From Chryseobacterium gleum (GTDB taxonomy: Bacteria; Bacteroidota; Bacteroidia; Flavobacteriales_D; Crocinitomicaceae): a DNA stretch of 5,591 bases. Shown here one piece after another: positions 5,543-5,591 of the stretch. The position numbers were made by a program, and so were the translations under genes. The notes below the pieces were generated by a model, which did no database searches, had not been told where the DNA came from, and worked only from the letters and a program-made list of their open reading frames with translations. The stretch covers positions 1 to 5,591 of the forward strand of contig CALPSU020000181.1 in assembly GCA_943326315.2 (NCBI GenBank), written 5' to 3'. Numbering within the stretch: position 1 is the stretch's first letter; each line of letters opens with the position of its first letter.

Positions 5543-5591
5543 ATGCAAGAAATTAAAGATTACCTACATGTATATAATGAGAAAGAGCCTG
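5543..5591 (+). CDS. 5' end of a further gene, cut by the window
   Basis: An ATG 14 nt after the previous stop opens a frame that stays open to the last base and begins MQEIKDYLHVYNEKEP. Tight spacing and same strand suggest it continues the plus-strand operon. Sixteen codons are too few to identify a family. Confidence 0.5.
   Translation, partial: MQEIKDYLHVYNEKEP

Overview
The window looks like a chromosomal stretch from a Bacteroidota bacterium, most likely a flavobacterium. The DNA is very AT-rich, the genes lack clear Shine-Dalgarno sites, a 'RPEYYG'-type DnaB motif of the kind I associate with this phylum is present, and the SIMPL-family and signal-peptide-like N-termini fit. No tRNA, rRNA, CRISPR array, insertion sequence or phage structural gene is visible.

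The core of the window (about 662-3218) is a minus-strand locus that reads, in transcription order: a shortened DnaB-type helicase/ATPase gene (3218-2151), a structured non-coding RNA (about 2139-1986), a reverse transcriptase gene (1976-876) and a very small gene with a UvrB/UvrC-type UVR motif (856-662). The RNA and the reverse transcriptase make this a retron. The RNA is bounded by a perfect 12-bp inverted repeat (a1/a2), contains two short 7-nt-loop hairpins (msr) and one long interrupted hairpin (msd), and sits directly before an RT that carries the retron-typical NAxxH and VTG motifs and an intact YADD centre. The gaps are 11 nt (helicase to RNA), 9 nt (RNA to RT) and 19 nt (RT to UVR gene), so all four elements are probably one functional unit. 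Retrons normally pair RT and msDNA with an effector. The only candidates on this strand are the DnaB-like ATPase and the UVR protein. I know of no described retron with that pair, so this is the main point of interest; the effector assignment is inference.

Left of the retron, on the plus strand and convergent with it, are a 103-aa multi-pass membrane protein (211-522) and a possible 30-aa single-span peptide (539-631). Bases 1-210 hold no gene I can support.

Right of the retron, a 237-bp AT-rich divergent intergenic region (3219-3455) carries two inverted repeats, one near each start. It leads into a plus-strand row of genes: an unrecognised 103-aa protein (3456-3767), a membrane-anchored coiled-coil protein (3819-4307), a SIMPL/DUF541 exported protein (4333-5064), an unrecognised strand-rich 145-aa protein (5091-5528), and the first codons of another gene (5543 to the window end). 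These look like ordinary flanking genes with no visible link to the retron.
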